NCBI GenBank assembly: GCA_910578885.1
Contig: CAJTSH010000017.1
Location: 1-64,000 of the forward strand
Direction of reading: 5' to 3'
Origin: an uncultured Lachnospiraceae bacterium
GTDB lineage: Bacteria > Bacillota > Clostridia > Lachnospirales > Lachnospiraceae
DNA length: 64,000 nucleotides
Numbering within the stretch: position 1 is the stretch's first letter; each line of letters opens with the position of its first letter. Positions 15,921 through 25,100 of this stretch are shown piece by piece. The translations under genes were made by a program, and so were the position numbers. The notes below the pieces were generated by a model, which worked only from the letters and a program-made list of their open reading frames with translations, ran no database searches and had not been told where the DNA came from.

Positions 15921-17243
15921 GTGACTTATGAAAAAATATGTGAATACATTTACGATATACCAAAATTTACAAAGAAAAACGGACTGGAGCATACGAAGGG
16001 CTTGCTTGGGCGGCTCGGAAATCCCGAACGCCGGTTTGAGGTCATTCATGTGGCAGGCAGCAATGGCAAAGGCAGCGTATGTGCGTTTATCAACAGCGTA
16101 TTGTGCGAAGCCGGACTTGCTGTAGGGATGTTTACTTCCCCGCATCTGGTCTGCATGGAAGAGCGTTTTCAGATAAACGGCAGGAAGTGCAGAAAAGAGG
16201 ACTTCATCTGGGCGTTTGAACAGGTGAAACAAGCCGTGGAGCAAATGGAACAGGATAATTTATCACATCCATCCTTTTTTGAATACCTGTTTGTCATGGG
16301 AATGCTGATATTTGACAAATATCATGTGAAGTATCTGATACTGGAAACAGGACTGGGAGGAAGGCTGGATGCGACGAATATCTTTGAAGAGCCGCTTATG
16401 ACAATTATAACTTCCATCAGTCTGGAGCATACAACGATACTGGGAGATACCATAGAAGAAATTGCCGGTGAGAAAGCGGGAATCATCAAGGAATGCGTAC
16501 CTCTGGTTTTTGATGCAAATGAGGAGCGTGCAGCAGCAATTATCCGAAAGCGGGCAAAGGAGAAACGTGCGCCTTATTATGCGATTTCTAACCAAAATAT
16601 AAAAAAACTGGAAAGAAACGGAAAATATATTGATTTTTGTTTTTCTTCTGGTTATGATGAGGTTAATCTAAGAATTCCCTTTTTGGCGGAGTATCAGGTG
16701 AGAAACGCTTCCCTTGCCTATCAGGTCTTGCATGTATTGTCAACAGAGCTTGGGATTTATCCGGGTCAGATTATACAGGGAATGGCAGGAGCCAAATGGC
16801 AGGGACGGATGCAGGAAGTGGCGGACGGCGTCTATTTTGACGGAGCTCACAATGCAGACGGTGTGAAAGCGTTTTTGGACACAGTCAGACAGATGGGAGG
16901 AGAGGAGCCGCTCTTGTTGTTTTCTATGGTCTGCGAGAAGGACTATCACAAAGTAATACGGTTCCTTGCAGAAGATATCTGCTGGGGGGAAGTAATTCTT
17001 ACGAAGATTCCCGATGAGAGGGGATTAGAGCCGGAACTGCTTGAAGCAGAGTTTTTGAAATATGCAGTGAATGTAAGCGTAATTTATGAATGCAGGCAGG
17101 CGTATGAGTACGCCGTACAAAAGAAGAACAGGGAGCAGAAATTGTTTTGTGCAGGCTCGCTTTATTTGATTGGTGAATTAGAGAAGATTACAGGAGGAAA
17201 TGAATTTGGAAGTAAAACTTCCAAATCTACATGGATGGCGTGA
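15921..17243 (+). CDS. folC: Folylpolyglutamate synthase / dihydrofolate synthase
   Basis: About 440 residues. Family motifs are all present: HVAGSNGKGSVCAFI (P-loop), TSPHLVCMEERFQING, LETGLGGRLDATN, SLEHTTILGDTIEEIAGEKAGIIK regions, and FDGAHNADG near the C-terminal domain. It adds glutamates to folates. The natural N-terminus VTYEKICEYIYDIPKF begins at GTG 15921. An upstream in-frame ATG (15864) would add 19 residues encoded by a terminator hairpin and is rejected. There is no normal ribosome site before 15921. The chain ends in a slightly long tail after LIGELEKITGG. Confidence 0.9.
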   Translation: MTYEKICEYIYDIPKFTKKNGLEHTKGLLGRLGNPERRFEVIHVAGSNGKGSVCAFINSVLCEAGLAVGMFTSPHLVCMEERFQINGRKCRKEDFIWAFEQVKQAVEQMEQDNLSHPSFFEYLFVMGMLIFDKYHVKYLILETGLGGRLDATNIFEEPLMTIITSISLEHTTILGDTIEEIAGEKAGIIKECVPLVFDANEERAAAIIRKRAKEKRAPYYAISNQNIKKLERNGKYIDFCFSSGYDEVNLRIPFLAEYQVRNASLAYQVLHVLSTELGIYPGQIIQGMAGAKWQGRMQEVADGVYFDGAHNADGVKAFLDTVRQMGGEEPLLLFSMVCEKDYHKVIRFLAEDICWGEVILTKIPDERGLEPELLEAEFLKYAVNVSVIYECRQAYEYAVQKKNREQKLFCAGSLYLIGELEKITGGNEFGSKTSKSTWMA

Positions 17244-17267
17244 GAAAAACGCCAGAAGGAGGGAAAG

Positions 17268-17408
17268 ATGATTGATTTTGAGGAAGAATTAAAAAAATTT
17301 CAGCCGAGTCTTGAGGTAGAAGAGGCAGAAGATGCAATATATAACCGTAATTTGACAGATATGACAGATATTTTGAGAGAGCTGATGAAAGGCAATGAAC
17401 ACGCTTGA
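17268..17408 (+). CDS. Small acidic protein (46 aa)
   Basis: ATG 17268 is preceded by AAGGAGGGAAAG, a near-perfect ribosome site. The product begins MIDFEEELKKFQPSLEVEEA and ends with an amphipathic helix (MTDILRELMKGNEHA). It is strongly acidic, with no membrane segment. It lies 24 nt after folC and 43 nt before the TPR gene, so it is likely in their operon. No known family is recognised. Confidence 0.6.
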   Translation: MIDFEEELKKFQPSLEVEEAEDAIYNRNLTDMTDILRELMKGNEHA

Positions 17409-17451
17409 GACTATTCCTTAAACAGAATTCCAGATGAAACGAGGTTATTAT

Positions 17452-18930
17452 ATGAAATGCATGTATTGCGGAGCAGAACTGACAAGAGATGATTTTTGTC
17501 CGGGCTGTGGGACAGAGGTAAGGCTATATAAAAAGATTATCATGACGTCAAATTTCTACTATAATGAAGGGCTTTCCAGAGCCTCGGTGCGGAATCTTTC
17601 GGGAGCAATTGATAGTCTTAATAAGAGCTTGCGTTATAACAAGATGAATATTCAGGCGAGAAACCTCTTGGGGCTTGTCTACTTGGAAGTGGGAGAGATG
17701 GTTTCTGCATTAAGCGAGTGGGTCATCAGCCGAAGCCTGCAGAATGAACATAATGATGCGGAACGGTATTTAAATGCCATTCAGAAGAATTCTTCCAAGC
17801 TAGAGACCATTAACCAGACGATTAAGAAATACAATCAGGCCTTGCAGTATTGCCGTCAGGACAGCAGAGACTTGGCGACCCTGCAGTTAAAGAAAGTGCT
17901 GTCCTTGAATCCGAAACTGGTCAAGGGGCATCAGCTTTTAGCGCTGCTTTATATTCAGGAAGGGAAATATGATGCGGCAAGAAAATATCTTCGCACAGCA
18001 GGGAAGATTGATTCGGGAAACACGCTGACTCTCCGATATCTAAAGGAGGTAAACGGCGTGCTGCGGGGCGATGTGAAGGATAAAAAGGAAAAGAAGGAGA
18101 AGAAGCATGAAAAAAATGATGATCTGATTTCCTATAAGAGCGGAAATGAGACCATCATTCAGCCGGCGCATGTAAAAGATTATTCTGCTCTGGCAACGAT
18201 TATAAATATTGTCATAGGCGTTGCGATCGGCGCCTGCATTACAGGCTTTCTGATTGTTCCGAGTATCCGCCATGCTGCACAGAACGATGCGAATGTGGCG
18301 GTCAAGGAGGCGAATGATACAATTTCGACGAAGAACCAGACTATTGAGTCTTTACAGAGCCAGATTGACGAGCTGACCGGAACAATCAACGATGCGAAGG
18401 ATGCCAGTCAGGAAAGCGCCAGCCAGATGGCGGCTTATGAACAATTGCTGACTGCTTTTGCCGCTTATGCGGAAAATAAAATAGAAGAAGCTGGAGAAGC
18501 TCTTTCAGGAGTGAATACGGAGTATCTATCGGTAGCGGCGAAAAATATTTATGACAGTGTAAATGCAAGCGTCAATGCGCAGTATATAGAGACGGCCTAT
18601 CAGGAGGGGCATACCGCATACAATCAGCGGAACTATACGGAAGCAGCGGAGAAGCTCCAGAAGGTCGTAGACTTAGAGGAGAGCTACCAGAATGGCAATG
18701 CAATCTATTACCTTGCCCAGTCCTATCGGAATTTGGGAGAGAATGTAAAGGCGGCGGAATATTATCAGAAGATGGTGGAGCAGTACCCGGGTACGGAGCG
18801 TGCGGCAAATTCTCAGAGGTATCTGAATACAATGGATTTACCGGATGAAAATGAAACCGGTTCAGAACCGGGAGCGCCGGAAGACGGAAGTGCGGAAGAT
18901 GGCAGTTCGGATGAAGCGCTGGCTGAGTAG
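17452..18930 (+). CDS. Zinc-ribbon and TPR membrane protein
   Basis: 492 residues. A CxxC...CxxC zinc ribbon opens the chain (MKCMYCGAELTRDDFCPGCG: Cys3, Cys6, Cys16, Cys19). TPR-like helices follow (ALYNKSL-type repeats, e.g. SGAIDSLNKSLRYNKMNIQA and AALLYIQEGKYDAARKYL-like turns). A Lys-rich stretch leads to one membrane segment near residues 246-270 (INIVIGVAIGACITGFLIV), then an external coiled coil (TISTKNQTIESLQSQIDELT) and a second TPR block, with an acidic tail. It is probably a cell-envelope scaffold; the partner is unknown. ATG 17452 with ACGAGG is preferred to ATG 17434. Confidence 0.75.
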   Translation: MKCMYCGAELTRDDFCPGCGTEVRLYKKIIMTSNFYYNEGLSRASVRNLSGAIDSLNKSLRYNKMNIQARNLLGLVYLEVGEMVSALSEWVISRSLQNEHNDAERYLNAIQKNSSKLETINQTIKKYNQALQYCRQDSRDLATLQLKKVLSLNPKLVKGHQLLALLYIQEGKYDAARKYLRTAGKIDSGNTLTLRYLKEVNGVLRGDVKDKKEKKEKKHEKNDDLISYKSGNETIIQPAHVKDYSALATIINIVIGVAIGACITGFLIVPSIRHAAQNDANVAVKEANDTISTKNQTIESLQSQIDELTGTINDAKDASQESASQMAAYEQLLTAFAAYAENKIEEAGEALSGVNTEYLSVAAKNIYDSVNASVNAQYIETAYQEGHTAYNQRNYTEAAEKLQKVVDLEESYQNGNAIYYLAQSYRNLGENVKAAEYYQKMVEQYPGTERAANSQRYLNTMDLPDENETGSEPGAPEDGSAEDGSSDEALAE

Positions 18931-18960
18931 CGCCGGAAGAAAAATAAAAGAGAGACTTAC

Positions 18961-18994
18961 AAAAGACATCAAATTTTATTTGATGTCTTTTTTT
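18961..18994 (+). terminator. Intrinsic terminator after the TPR gene
   Basis: AAAGACATCAAA pairs with TTTGATGTCTTT and is followed by further T. Repeat copy B begins immediately after. Confidence 0.93.
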
Positions 18995-19117
18995 ATATCA
19001 TAGGAAATCCCCAGTTACTGTGAAGTATTAAAGTCTATGACTTTCTTATGATATAAAAAATATTATGCGCACTCGTGCGAAAGGTATCATGTCGCTAAAG
19101 CGACCGCACTCGGCGAG
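18995..19117 (+). repeat. Terminator-associated palindromic repeat, copy B (extended)
   Basis: The 60-bp palindrome 18995-19054 starts ATATCATAGGAAA, has the core AAGTCTATGACTTTC and ends TTATGATAT. It continues with ATTATGCGCACTCGTGCG, GGTATCATGTCGCTAA and CCGCACTCGGCG, matching copy A without the nested insert. The tail itself folds into short hairpins (GTCGCT/AGCGAC, CTCGGCGAG). It directly follows a terminator T-run and precedes spoIIAA. Confidence 0.8.
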
Positions 19118-19166
19118 TAAGGGAATAAGCCTCCCCTGCTCGATATTATTTTTAGGAGGAAAAGGG

Positions 19167-19490
19167 ATGGAATGCAATTACGAATTAAAGAATGGATGTT
19201 TGCGGATTTTGGTTCCGAGGGAGCTTGACCATCATTGTGCGACGGGACTGCGTCAGGAGACAGAGCTTTTGATAGAGGCATACCATGTGAGAAAGCTTAT
19301 TTTTGATTTTTCGCAGACGGAATTTATGGACAGCTCCGGAATCGGCGTCTTGATTGGACGCTGTAAGAGCATGAATTACAGCGGAGGTGAGGTAATGGCG
19401 GAAAATATGAATGAGAGAATCCAGAAAATATTTGTGGTATCCGGTCTACATAAAATTATCAAGGTATATACGAAAGAGGAGGAAAAATAA
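19167..19490 (+). CDS. spoIIAA: Anti-sigma F factor antagonist
   Basis: 107 residues with the STAS fold. FMDSSGIGVLIGRCK contains the phosphorylated Ser of SpoIIAA proteins. It relieves SpoIIAB inhibition of sigma F in the forespore. ATG 19167 follows AGGAGGAAAAGGG. The stop overlaps the spoIIAB start (TAATG). It is the first gene of a standard spoIIAA-spoIIAB-sigF operon and marks the host as a spore former. Confidence 0.95.
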   Translation: MECNYELKNGCLRILVPRELDHHCATGLRQETELLIEAYHVRKLIFDFSQTEFMDSSGIGVLIGRCKSMNYSGGEVMAENMNERIQKIFVVSGLHKIIKVYTKEEEK

Positions 19491-19927
19491 TGGAAAAACA
19501 GAATGAGATGCGTTTGGAATTTGATTCACGTTCCGTCAATGAGGGATTTGCGAGGGTGGCTGTCGCCGCATTTTTGGCGGAGCTAAATCCTACGTTAGAT
19601 GAGCTGGCGGATATAAAAACGGCAGTATCTGAGGCGGTAACGAATGCCATTATTCATGGATATGAAAATGAGGCCGGAAAGGTTTCGCTTCTCTGCAGGA
19701 TTGACGGAGAAGAGATAGAAATCGTTGTTTCTGATACTGGGAAGGGGATTGCAGATGTAGAACAGGCAAAAGCGCCGTTTTTTACAACAAAGCCGGAACT
19801 GGAGCGTTCAGGTATGGGATTTGCATTTATGGAAGCATTTATGGATGACGTGCAGGTGGAGTCAGAGCTTGAAAAGGGAACCGCCGTCTATATGAAAAAG
19901 AGAATCGGCAGGAAGGATGACTGTTAA
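19490..19927 (+). CDS. spoIIAB: Anti-sigma F factor, serine kinase
   Basis: 145 residues of the GHKL kinase type: N-box SEAVTNAIIHGYEN, G1 box SDTGKGIADV, and G2-like GMGFAFMEAF. It binds sigma F and phosphorylates SpoIIAA on serine. It is coupled to spoIIAA by TAATG and overlaps the sigF start by 11 bp. Confidence 0.95.
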   Translation: MEKQNEMRLEFDSRSVNEGFARVAVAAFLAELNPTLDELADIKTAVSEAVTNAIIHGYENEAGKVSLLCRIDGEEIEIVVSDTGKGIADVEQAKAPFFTTKPELERSGMGFAFMEAFMDDVQVESELEKGTAVYMKKRIGRKDDC

Positions 19928-20702
19928 ATTCATGGAACGGACAACTGCAATGATAGAACGGGCGCACAATGGGGATAAGGAAGCAAGAGAACAACTGGTA
20001 TCGGAGAATCTGGGTCTGGTCTGGAGCATTGTGAAACGTTTTGAGAACCGCGGACATGACAGGGAGGAGCTGTTTCAGATTGGGAGCGTGGGATTGATCA
20101 AAGCAATCGACAAATTTGATACGGGATATGACGTGCGTTTCTCGACCTATGCCGTTCCGGTCATCAGCGGGGAAATTAAGCGTTTCTTGAGAGATGACGG
20201 ATTGATAAAGGTATCCCGTTCCCTGAAAGAGAATGGATATAAAATCCGTCAGGCAGCGGTAAAATTGTCAAATACGCTTGGCAGGGAAGCGACTTTAGAG
20301 GAAATCTGTCTTGAAACGGAGCTTACGATGGAGGAAGTCGTGCTTGCGATGGACGCCAGAATTGAGGTGGAATCCATTTACAAGTCGGTCTATCAGAATG
20401 ACGGAAGTGAGATATATTTGGTGGATCAGGTAATGGCAGGAGGAAACAGTATCGGCTGTGTCCGCGGAAGCAGCGGCGGAACGAACGGAGAAAGTACGCC
20501 GGAGGAAAAGATTGTCAATCACATCTTGATTGAGGAACTGCTTTCCGAGTTATCCGAGCAGGAGAGGAAATTGATTGAAATGCGCTATTTTCAAGAAAAG
20601 ACGCAGAGTGCAGTAGCAGAAGAATTGGGAATCAGTCAGGTACAGGTCAGCCGGCTCGAAAAAAAACTTCTGCTTCGTATGAGATGTAGGTTGACAAAAT
20701 AG
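19917..20702 (+). CDS. sigF: RNA polymerase sporulation sigma factor F
   Basis: 261 residues of the sigma-70 family. Region 2 is GLVWSIVKRF with ELFQIGSVGLIKAIDKFD and VRFSTYAVPVISGEIKRFLRDD; region 3 follows; region 4 is SELSEQERKLIEMRYFQEKT with the helix-turn-helix AEELGISQVQVSRLEKK. A Gly/Ser-rich loop (GGNSIGCVRGSSGGTNGEST, about residues 175-200) between regions 3 and 4 makes it a little longer than usual. First forespore-specific sigma factor. Start at ATG 19917, or ATG 19932; neither has ideal spacing. Confidence 0.95.
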   Translation: MTVKFMERTTAMIERAHNGDKEAREQLVSENLGLVWSIVKRFENRGHDREELFQIGSVGLIKAIDKFDTGYDVRFSTYAVPVISGEIKRFLRDDGLIKVSRSLKENGYKIRQAAVKLSNTLGREATLEEICLETELTMEEVVLAMDARIEVESIYKSVYQNDGSEIYLVDQVMAGGNSIGCVRGSSGGTNGESTPEEKIVNHILIEELLSELSEQERKLIEMRYFQEKTQSAVAEELGISQVQVSRLEKKLLLRMRCRLTK

Positions 20703-20719
20703 CAGAGAAGAAATATACT
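20691..20719 (+). promoter_or_regulatory. Promoter of the M-box/corA transcript
   Basis: TTGACA (20691-20696) and TATACT (20714-20719) with a 17-nt spacer; the -35 box lies within the last codons of sigF. Confidence 0.8.
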
Positions 20720-20737
20720 GAATAAAGAATTGAAGAA

Positions 20738-20936
20738 ATCCGGTAGGTGAGGCTACCATAGGGATACGGATTACTGCCGCGGAGTAGTGGAGACACTATG
20801 AGAAGGTCAACAGTCTATGTCGTCAAGGCGTAGAATAATGTAATTTCATCGCCCTATGAAGCTAAAGCTTGAACGTGGGAAGAATATTGGGAAGAGTGTC
20901 CTTGTCATGGTTTGAGCCATTGATAAGGACTTTTTT
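20738..20936 (+). ncRNA. M-box (ykoK) Mg2+ riboswitch
   Basis: The conserved M-box core is present: GGTAGGTGAGGCTACC, then ATAGGGATACGGATTACTGC, GTAGTGGAGACACTAT and AAGGTCAACAG. The expression platform is a strong terminator, GTCCTTGTCATGG with CCATTGATAAGGAC (20898-20930), followed by TTTTTT. High Mg2+ is expected to favour termination and shut off the CorA-type transporter downstream, which fits the family's known role. Confidence 0.93.
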
Positions 20937-20976
20937 ATTCTACTATAAAATCTGATATGAGAAAGGAAGTGGGAAG

Positions 20977-21921
20977 ATGATTAGCTACTACAGATCCGTA
21001 GAAAATAAACTGACAGCACTGGAATCACCGATGGAGGGCTGCTGGATTTCTCTTGTAAATCCAACAGATGGAGAAGTCGCGGCAACTGCCGAGCGGTATG
21101 GCGTAGATATAGATGCATTAAAATCGGCATTGGATACGGACGAGCGGTCACGTATTGAAACGGATGATAATTTCACAATGATATTGGTTAACATCCCCAC
21201 GATTGAAACGCATAACGATAAAGAATTGTATGATACGATACCGCTTTCAATCTTTTTGTTAAAGAAGGCAGTCATTACGGTTTGTCTGGAAGAAACTCCA
21301 ATTTTGAAGGGATTTGTGACAGGAGCCGTCCGTTCTTTTGACCCGGCGATGAAGTCCCGCTTTGTGCTTCAGATTTTGTACCGCACCGCATCGCTGTTTC
21401 TGCAATATCTGCGTATCATTGACAGACAGAGCGATCAGGTGGAGAATAAGCTGCATAAGTCTACTCAGAACAGAGAGCTGATTGAGCTTTTGAAGCTGGA
21501 AAAGAGCCTGGTGTATTTTACGACTGCGCTTCGTTCCAATGAAGTGGTCTTGGAGAAGTTGTTTAAGAATGCCAGTGTGAAAAAATATCCGGAGGACGAG
21601 GATTTATTGGAGGACGTTATTGTCGAGAACAAGCAGGCAATCGAAATGGCGAATATTTACAGCGGAATTTTGAGCGGAATGATGGATGCTTTTGCTTCCG
21701 TTATCTCTAACAACCTGAATATTGTTATGAAGGTGCTGGCAATCGTGACAATCGTGATGTCCATACCGACGATGATTTTTTCCGCCTATGGAATGAATGT
21801 GGCAAGCGCAGGAATGCCCTTTGCAGAGAGTGTATATGGTTTCTGGATCATCGTAGGGATTGCATTGGCACTGAGCGTGCTTACGACATTGGTTTTTATC
21901 AAATTTAAGATGTTCAAATAA
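20977..21921 (+). CDS. corA: CorA family Mg2+ transporter
   Basis: 314 residues with a large N-terminal cytoplasmic domain, a long helical stalk, and two C-terminal membrane segments. The signature YGMN at the end of the first one (IFSAYGMNVASAG) is the CorA selectivity motif. The chain ends in a basic VFIKFKMFK. It would import Mg2+ (or Co2+/Ni2+). Control by the M-box immediately upstream supports Mg2+. ATG 20977 follows GAAAGGAAGTGGG. Confidence 0.93.
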   Translation: MISYYRSVENKLTALESPMEGCWISLVNPTDGEVAATAERYGVDIDALKSALDTDERSRIETDDNFTMILVNIPTIETHNDKELYDTIPLSIFLLKKAVITVCLEETPILKGFVTGAVRSFDPAMKSRFVLQILYRTASLFLQYLRIIDRQSDQVENKLHKSTQNRELIELLKLEKSLVYFTTALRSNEVVLEKLFKNASVKKYPEDEDLLEDVIVENKQAIEMANIYSGILSGMMDAFASVISNNLNIVMKVLAIVTIVMSIPTMIFSAYGMNVASAGMPFAESVYGFWIIVGIALALSVLTTLVFIKFKMFK

Positions 21922-21949
21922 TAAAATTTCTAAATGAAATATAGTAAAA

Positions 21950-21998
21950 AAGGCATTTTTCCGCTTTGTATACAAGCCGGGAAAAATGCCTTTTTTTG
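21950..21998 (+). terminator. Intrinsic terminator after corA
   Basis: AGGCATTTTTCC pairs with GGGAAAAATGCCT, followed by TTTTTT. Confidence 0.92.
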
Positions 21999-22042
21999 TT
22001 TAAAATCTTTTGAAAAATGAGAATAATCTGAAAAAAGGCTCA

Positions 22043-22071
22043 TTGAAACAGGTGGAATAAAATGACATAAT
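22043..22071 (+). promoter_or_regulatory. Promoter of the GH81 gene
   Basis: TTGAAA (22043-22048), a 17-nt spacer and CATAAT (22066-22071), 45 nt before the ATG. Confidence 0.6.
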
Positions 22072-22116
22072 AATAAAAGCATAAATTGTCAGGGAGAGAG
22101 TAATAAAGGAGGAAAT

Positions 22117-25100
22117 ATGGGGAAATTCAAGAATTTAGGAGAGCAATGTATTTCGCTTGTGCTTGCATTTGCCGTTGTTTTTACAAGTGTGTTTTCCGGA
22201 ATTGGGATTACGGCGCAGGCAGCGGGAGAGACGGAAGAACCCTATGTGGTGTCCGCAGGCAGACCGGTGTATGCAAGCTCTGAGAAGGCGGCTGCTTCCT
22301 ATGCGGTGGACGGAGACGCCGCAACGCGTTGGGAGAGTGAATATGATTCAGAAAACGAATGGATTTACGTGGATTTGGGAAAGGTTACTAAAATTACCGG
22401 TATGTATCTGAAGTGGGAAGCCGCTTGTGCCACAAAGTACCGTATCCAGTTTTCCGATGACGAGGTAGAGTGGAAGGATGTACATACGGTGACAGATGGA
22501 GCCGTTGAAGAGAGAAATCTGGATGTGGCAGGGAATGCACGTTATGTCCGTGTATATTGTGATGAGAAAGCTATGCCGAATTTTGGCTACTCCATTTACG
22601 AATTTCAGGTATTGGGTCTGGACGGACTGACGCCGAGACCAGTGGATTACGGTGTAAATCTTGCGCTGAACCAGCCAGTGAGCGTATCTTCCGTTCAAAA
22701 GGAATGGTGGATGATCAAGAAAGACGAAAATGGAAACGAAGTAAAGGATGAGAATGGAAATCCCGTCTATGATCAGACCAATGTGCTGGCGGAAAATGCC
22801 GTTGACGGCAACCGGACAGATAGAGCGTGGCATTCTTCCGGAGCGGATGCAAACAAGCGTGTGGATGACCAGTGGCTGTATGTAGATTTAGGAGAGCAAA
22901 AGGAAATCGGACGTATTACGATAGATTGGCAGGATGCGGCAAGAGCATACCAGATTCAGGTTTCTGATGACGCCGAGAATTGGACAACCATTTATGCTAA
23001 GATGAATGACGGTGCAGCTAATAAGAATCTTCCGATTTATGCCAAGGGGCGTTATGTGAGAATTTACTGTCTTGCATCTTGGGGATTTAACGGTTTTGGA
23101 ATCAAGGAGCTTCAGGTATTCGCCTACCGTGAGGGAGAAGAAAAGATTACCTATGAGAAGGAAATCGAGACGATACCTGAGATAAAGACGGAAACCGTAT
23201 CAGGAAGCGGAGCGACTTATGCAACGGATGACGTCAGGTTCCCGATGGCGAAGCCGCCGATATACCTTGAGGAAAGTCTGCAGATGCCGAATCAGCCGGT
23301 CGCATCAAATGACTGGTGGCAGTCCATGACAATCAAGGAGATTGGAGACGGGCTTGTTTCGATGCCGTTTCGGACGAAGCACAGTGCAAATGGGCTGGAA
23401 ATCGTGGAAGTGAACGACTGCTGGTATGGTGCGGCAGACCAGCGGATCGGGGCGTTGGGTTCTGCAATTGTAAATTCCAAGACGGATATCAGTATTACAC
23501 CGGAAGGAATGGATACTTCCGTGCTGTATGACAAGGTAATTGACTACAGCGATTATTCCGTAACGGCGCAGCTCTGTGATAAGAACGGCGTTGTAATGAC
23601 GAATACGATTACAAAGGGCAGTCCCTACCTTTTTTCAGAGTTTGGGGCAAATCAGGATATTGTGATTTATTCCGGTAATATTACGTCTGTCTTTGACGAT
23701 AAGGCACAGGAGATTCTGAAAGAGCAGAATAAAGAGGTAATTCTGGATCATTTTGGTCTTGAGATAACGGATGATGATAATAAGGCAAAGACAAAGACGG
23801 CAAAGAGTTACTTTTCGATCAATCTTCCGGAGAATACGACAGTAAGCAGAGCCGGTAATAAGATAAAGATTCATTTTCCGGCGGCAAACGGATACATATC
23901 CGTGGGAGCCATGACAAAGAAATCGGATTTGCCTGCTTTCTATCAGCATGGATACGCTTTTATCCGTAATACTTCTGTTACATATGACTATGATGAGAAT
24001 ACCTCTAAGGTGACGACGTATTTTAAGGTAACAACGGAGCTAAAGAGAAAGGGCTTTAGTGAGGAGACGATGCAGTGTCTGCTTCCGCACCAGTGGAAGA
24101 CAAGTGACGCGGCCGTTTCCGAGAATCTGACATATACCTCTCAGAGAGGTACTTTAAAGGCAATGACGGGGAACCAATTTGAGACGGTGGATACCTTCTA
24201 CGGAATGGTTCCGCAGTTTACCACGCCGCAGAATGACGGGTATGACAGTGAGATACTGACCAGTTATCTTGCGCAGATTGAGAAGGACACACATGATATC
24301 GAGAGCCTTCCGGGCGGAGATGCTTACTGGCAGGGAAAATCCATCCATCCGCTGGCGCTTGCAACGCTTGTTGCAGACCAGTCGGGAAATGCGGAATATA
24401 AAGAGATGTTCATAGAGAGGTTACGCTATATTTTTGAGGACTGGTTTACTTATTCCGGACCGGAGGATGAGGTATACTTCTATTATGATAAGAACTGGGG
24501 AACATTGTATTACCGTTACAGTGAATTCGGTGCAAATACCGGTATCTGTGACCATCATTTCACTTATGGCTATTTCCTGTTCGCGGCGTCGGTTTTAGCG
24601 ACGTATGATGATGGATTCTATGAAGAATATAAGGAGATTCTGGATTTGATGGTAAGGGATTTTGCAAGCCCTTACGAGGATGACGATATGTTCTGCCGTT
24701 TCCGCAGCTTTGATTTGTATGAAGGGCATTCCTGGGCGGGCGGATATGCAGATAACAGCGACGGTAATAATCAAGAGGCAGGAGGAGAATCCCTATTCGG
24801 CTGGGTCGGAATGTATCTATGGGCAATCAGAAGCGGAAATACGGATTTCAGGGATGCAGCGATTTTCGGATTCACTACGGAGCTGAATGATGTAAAACAA
24901 TATTGGTTTAACTATGACGGCGATAACTGGCCCGAGGACTGGCCGCATTACATTGTGGGACAAAATTACGGAGCGACGCTCTTCTATGGAACCTTTTTCG
25001 ACGGCAATGCGACCAGTGTGTATGGAATCCATTGGCTGCCTGTTGCGGAATGGATTACCCATTTCGGAATGGAGCAAGAGCAGCTTCAGACGATGTATGA

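Noticed and set aside
22348..22833. A 161-codon minus-strand open frame inside the glucanase gene
   Set aside because: It lies within a coding region with clear discoidin-type motifs on the other strand and has no start signals.
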